From JBKQVT01 sp963804825 (GTDB lineage: Bacteria > Planctomycetota > Planctomycetia > Pirellulales > Thermoguttaceae): DNA of 64,000 nt. Shown here piece by piece: positions 63,170 through 64,000 of this stretch. Numbering within the stretch: position 1 is the first letter of the stretch; each line of letters begins with the position of its first letter. Made by a program: the position numbers and the translations under genes. The notes below the pieces were generated by a model, which ran no database searches, was not told where the DNA came from, and saw only the letters and a list, made by a program, of their open reading frames with translations. The stretch spans positions 558,001 to 622,000 of the forward strand of contig CAWDRV010000001.1 of the NCBI GenBank assembly GCA_963804825.1. The letters run 5' to 3'.

Positions 63170-64000
63170 ATGAACACGTGGATCGGCATCCTCTTGGTCA
63201 CGCTCGCCGGACTGGGCACCGGAACCATCGCCTGGCCGATGAAGCTCATGCGCCGCTTGAGCTTCGAGCACTACTGGTTCCTTGCCATGTTGGTCTCGCT
63301 GGTCATCTTTCCCTGGGTGGTGGTCCTCTGCTGCGTGCCCAGCCCGTGGGAAGTCTATGCGGAAGTCGGCTGGCGGCCGATCCTGCTGTGCAACCTGTTC
63401 TCCTTCGGCTGGGGAATCGCCAACGTGCTCTACGGCATCTGCGTGTTGCGGATCGGCGCCGCCCTGACCGGCGCGATCCTCTCCGGCGTGGGGGCCGCCG
63501 TGGGCGTGACGCTGCCCATGGTGCTGAAGGGCTCGGGGGTGTTCCATGAGGCGCCGGACCTCGCCTCCAAGACTGGCCTGATGATCCTCCTGGGGGTCGC
63601 GGTCATTGTGTCCGGCGTCGTCCTCTCGACGTTGGCCGGCTTCGGACGCGATCGAGCCTTGCAGAAGAGCACGGCCGCGACGGGGACCTCGGGCAGTTTT
63701 CTGATCGGCCTGATCATGGCCGTGGCGGCGGGAATTCTCTCCACCGGCATCATGCTGGGCTTCGTCTACACCTACAAACCGACCTTCAATGCCGTCATCG
63801 CCCGGGGCGGTACGGACATACCGGCAAACATGGCCGTCTGGGCCATCGGACTGCTCGGCGGGGCCGCGGCGAATCTCGCCTATCCCGCCTGGCTGATGAC
63901 CAAGAACCGTTCCTGGGGCGTCCTTTTCACCTCGGGCCGCGACGCCGGCCTGGCCGTGGTCCTGGGGATCCAGTTCATCATCGCCGTGACGCTGCTGTTG
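63170..64000 (+). CDS. RhaT-like sugar:proton symporter (partial)
   Basis: At least 277 residues, running off the window. ATG 63170 follows the UroD stop by three bases. MNTWIGILLVTLAGLGTGTI, then PMKLMRRLSFEHYWFLAMLV, SLVIFPWVVVLC, FSFGWGIANVLYGICVLRIG and LSGVGAAVGVTLPMVLKGSG show at least eight membrane helices in the DMT/RhaT pattern (GS-x-W near helix 1 is replaced by AWPMK). Family members import L-rhamnose or related sugars. Likely in one operon with the UroD gene under the XylR-type regulator. Confidence 0.82.
   Translation, partial: MNTWIGILLVTLAGLGTGTIAWPMKLMRRLSFEHYWFLAMLVSLVIFPWVVVLCCVPSPWEVYAEVGWRPILLCNLFSFGWGIANVLYGICVLRIGAALTGAILSGVGAAVGVTLPMVLKGSGVFHEAPDLASKTGLMILLGVAVIVSGVVLSTLAGFGRDRALQKSTAATGTSGSFLIGLIMAVAAGILSTGIMLGFVYTYKPTFNAVIARGGTDIPANMAVWAIGLLGGAAANLAYPAWLMTKNRSWGVLFTSGRDAGLAVVLGIQFIIAVTLLL

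Overview
The window reads as GC-rich chromosomal DNA of a planctomycete, probably Pirellulales-like. The reasons are two giant PEP-CTERM proteins built of beta-strand repeats, dispersed repeats of a kind I remember from planctomycete genomes, and an HTH/zinc-finger regulator and cysteine-rich exported proteins of similar flavour. This placement rests on recall of families, not on a search.

Layout. (1) 1-9720, host: two tandem paralogous exported proteins with PEP-CTERM tails behind near-identical leaders, a palindromic dispersed repeat, and a NarL-type response regulator. (2) 9721-53563, a complete prophage of about 43.8 kb integrated in tRNA-Leu(GAG). It is bounded by a perfect 60-bp direct repeat; the intact tRNA is rebuilt at the right end beside a tyrosine integrase. 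(3) 53564-64000, host: a GAF/PP2C phosphatase, a TonB-dependent receptor, a secreted metzincin, a YqgE/AlgH protein, and a XylR-type regulator followed by a UroD-family protein and a RhaT-like transporter that runs off the window.

The prophage follows the lambda plan. Starting at a GC-rich palindromic candidate cos region (about 35.95 kb) and reading the minus strand come a Nu1-like small terminase, GpA-type large terminase, W-position protein, B-type portal, C-type protease with a nested scaffold (Nu3-like) start, decoration protein, capsid, head-tail joining proteins, tail tube, a tail-assembly gene with an A9 slippery run giving a -1 extension (G/GT-like), tape measure and distal tail proteins. 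Across the att site lie the integrase, a tRNA-Met, a winged-helix gene with palindromes beside an AT-rich inverted repeat (candidate O-like initiator and origin), a C5 methyltransferase, a ParB-like protein with a parS-like palindrome inside its gene, small zinc-finger genes, an HTH regulator and, next to cos, exported and fibre-like proteins. A four-gene plus-strand cassette sits just inside the left att. Two copies of an IS1595-family element with perfect 8-bp target duplications lie in the prophage, one in the last codons of the integrase.

Two cautions. About twenty coding regions need one or more single-base (in the IS copies, two-base) shifts to be read through. The shifts occur in host and prophage genes alike and mostly at G/C runs or CGCG repeats, so indels in the assembly are at least as likely as decay; coordinates of such genes span the reconstructed gene. 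Second, most gaps between prophage genes are filled by four families of short repeats, some of which supply the stop codon of the upstream gene.
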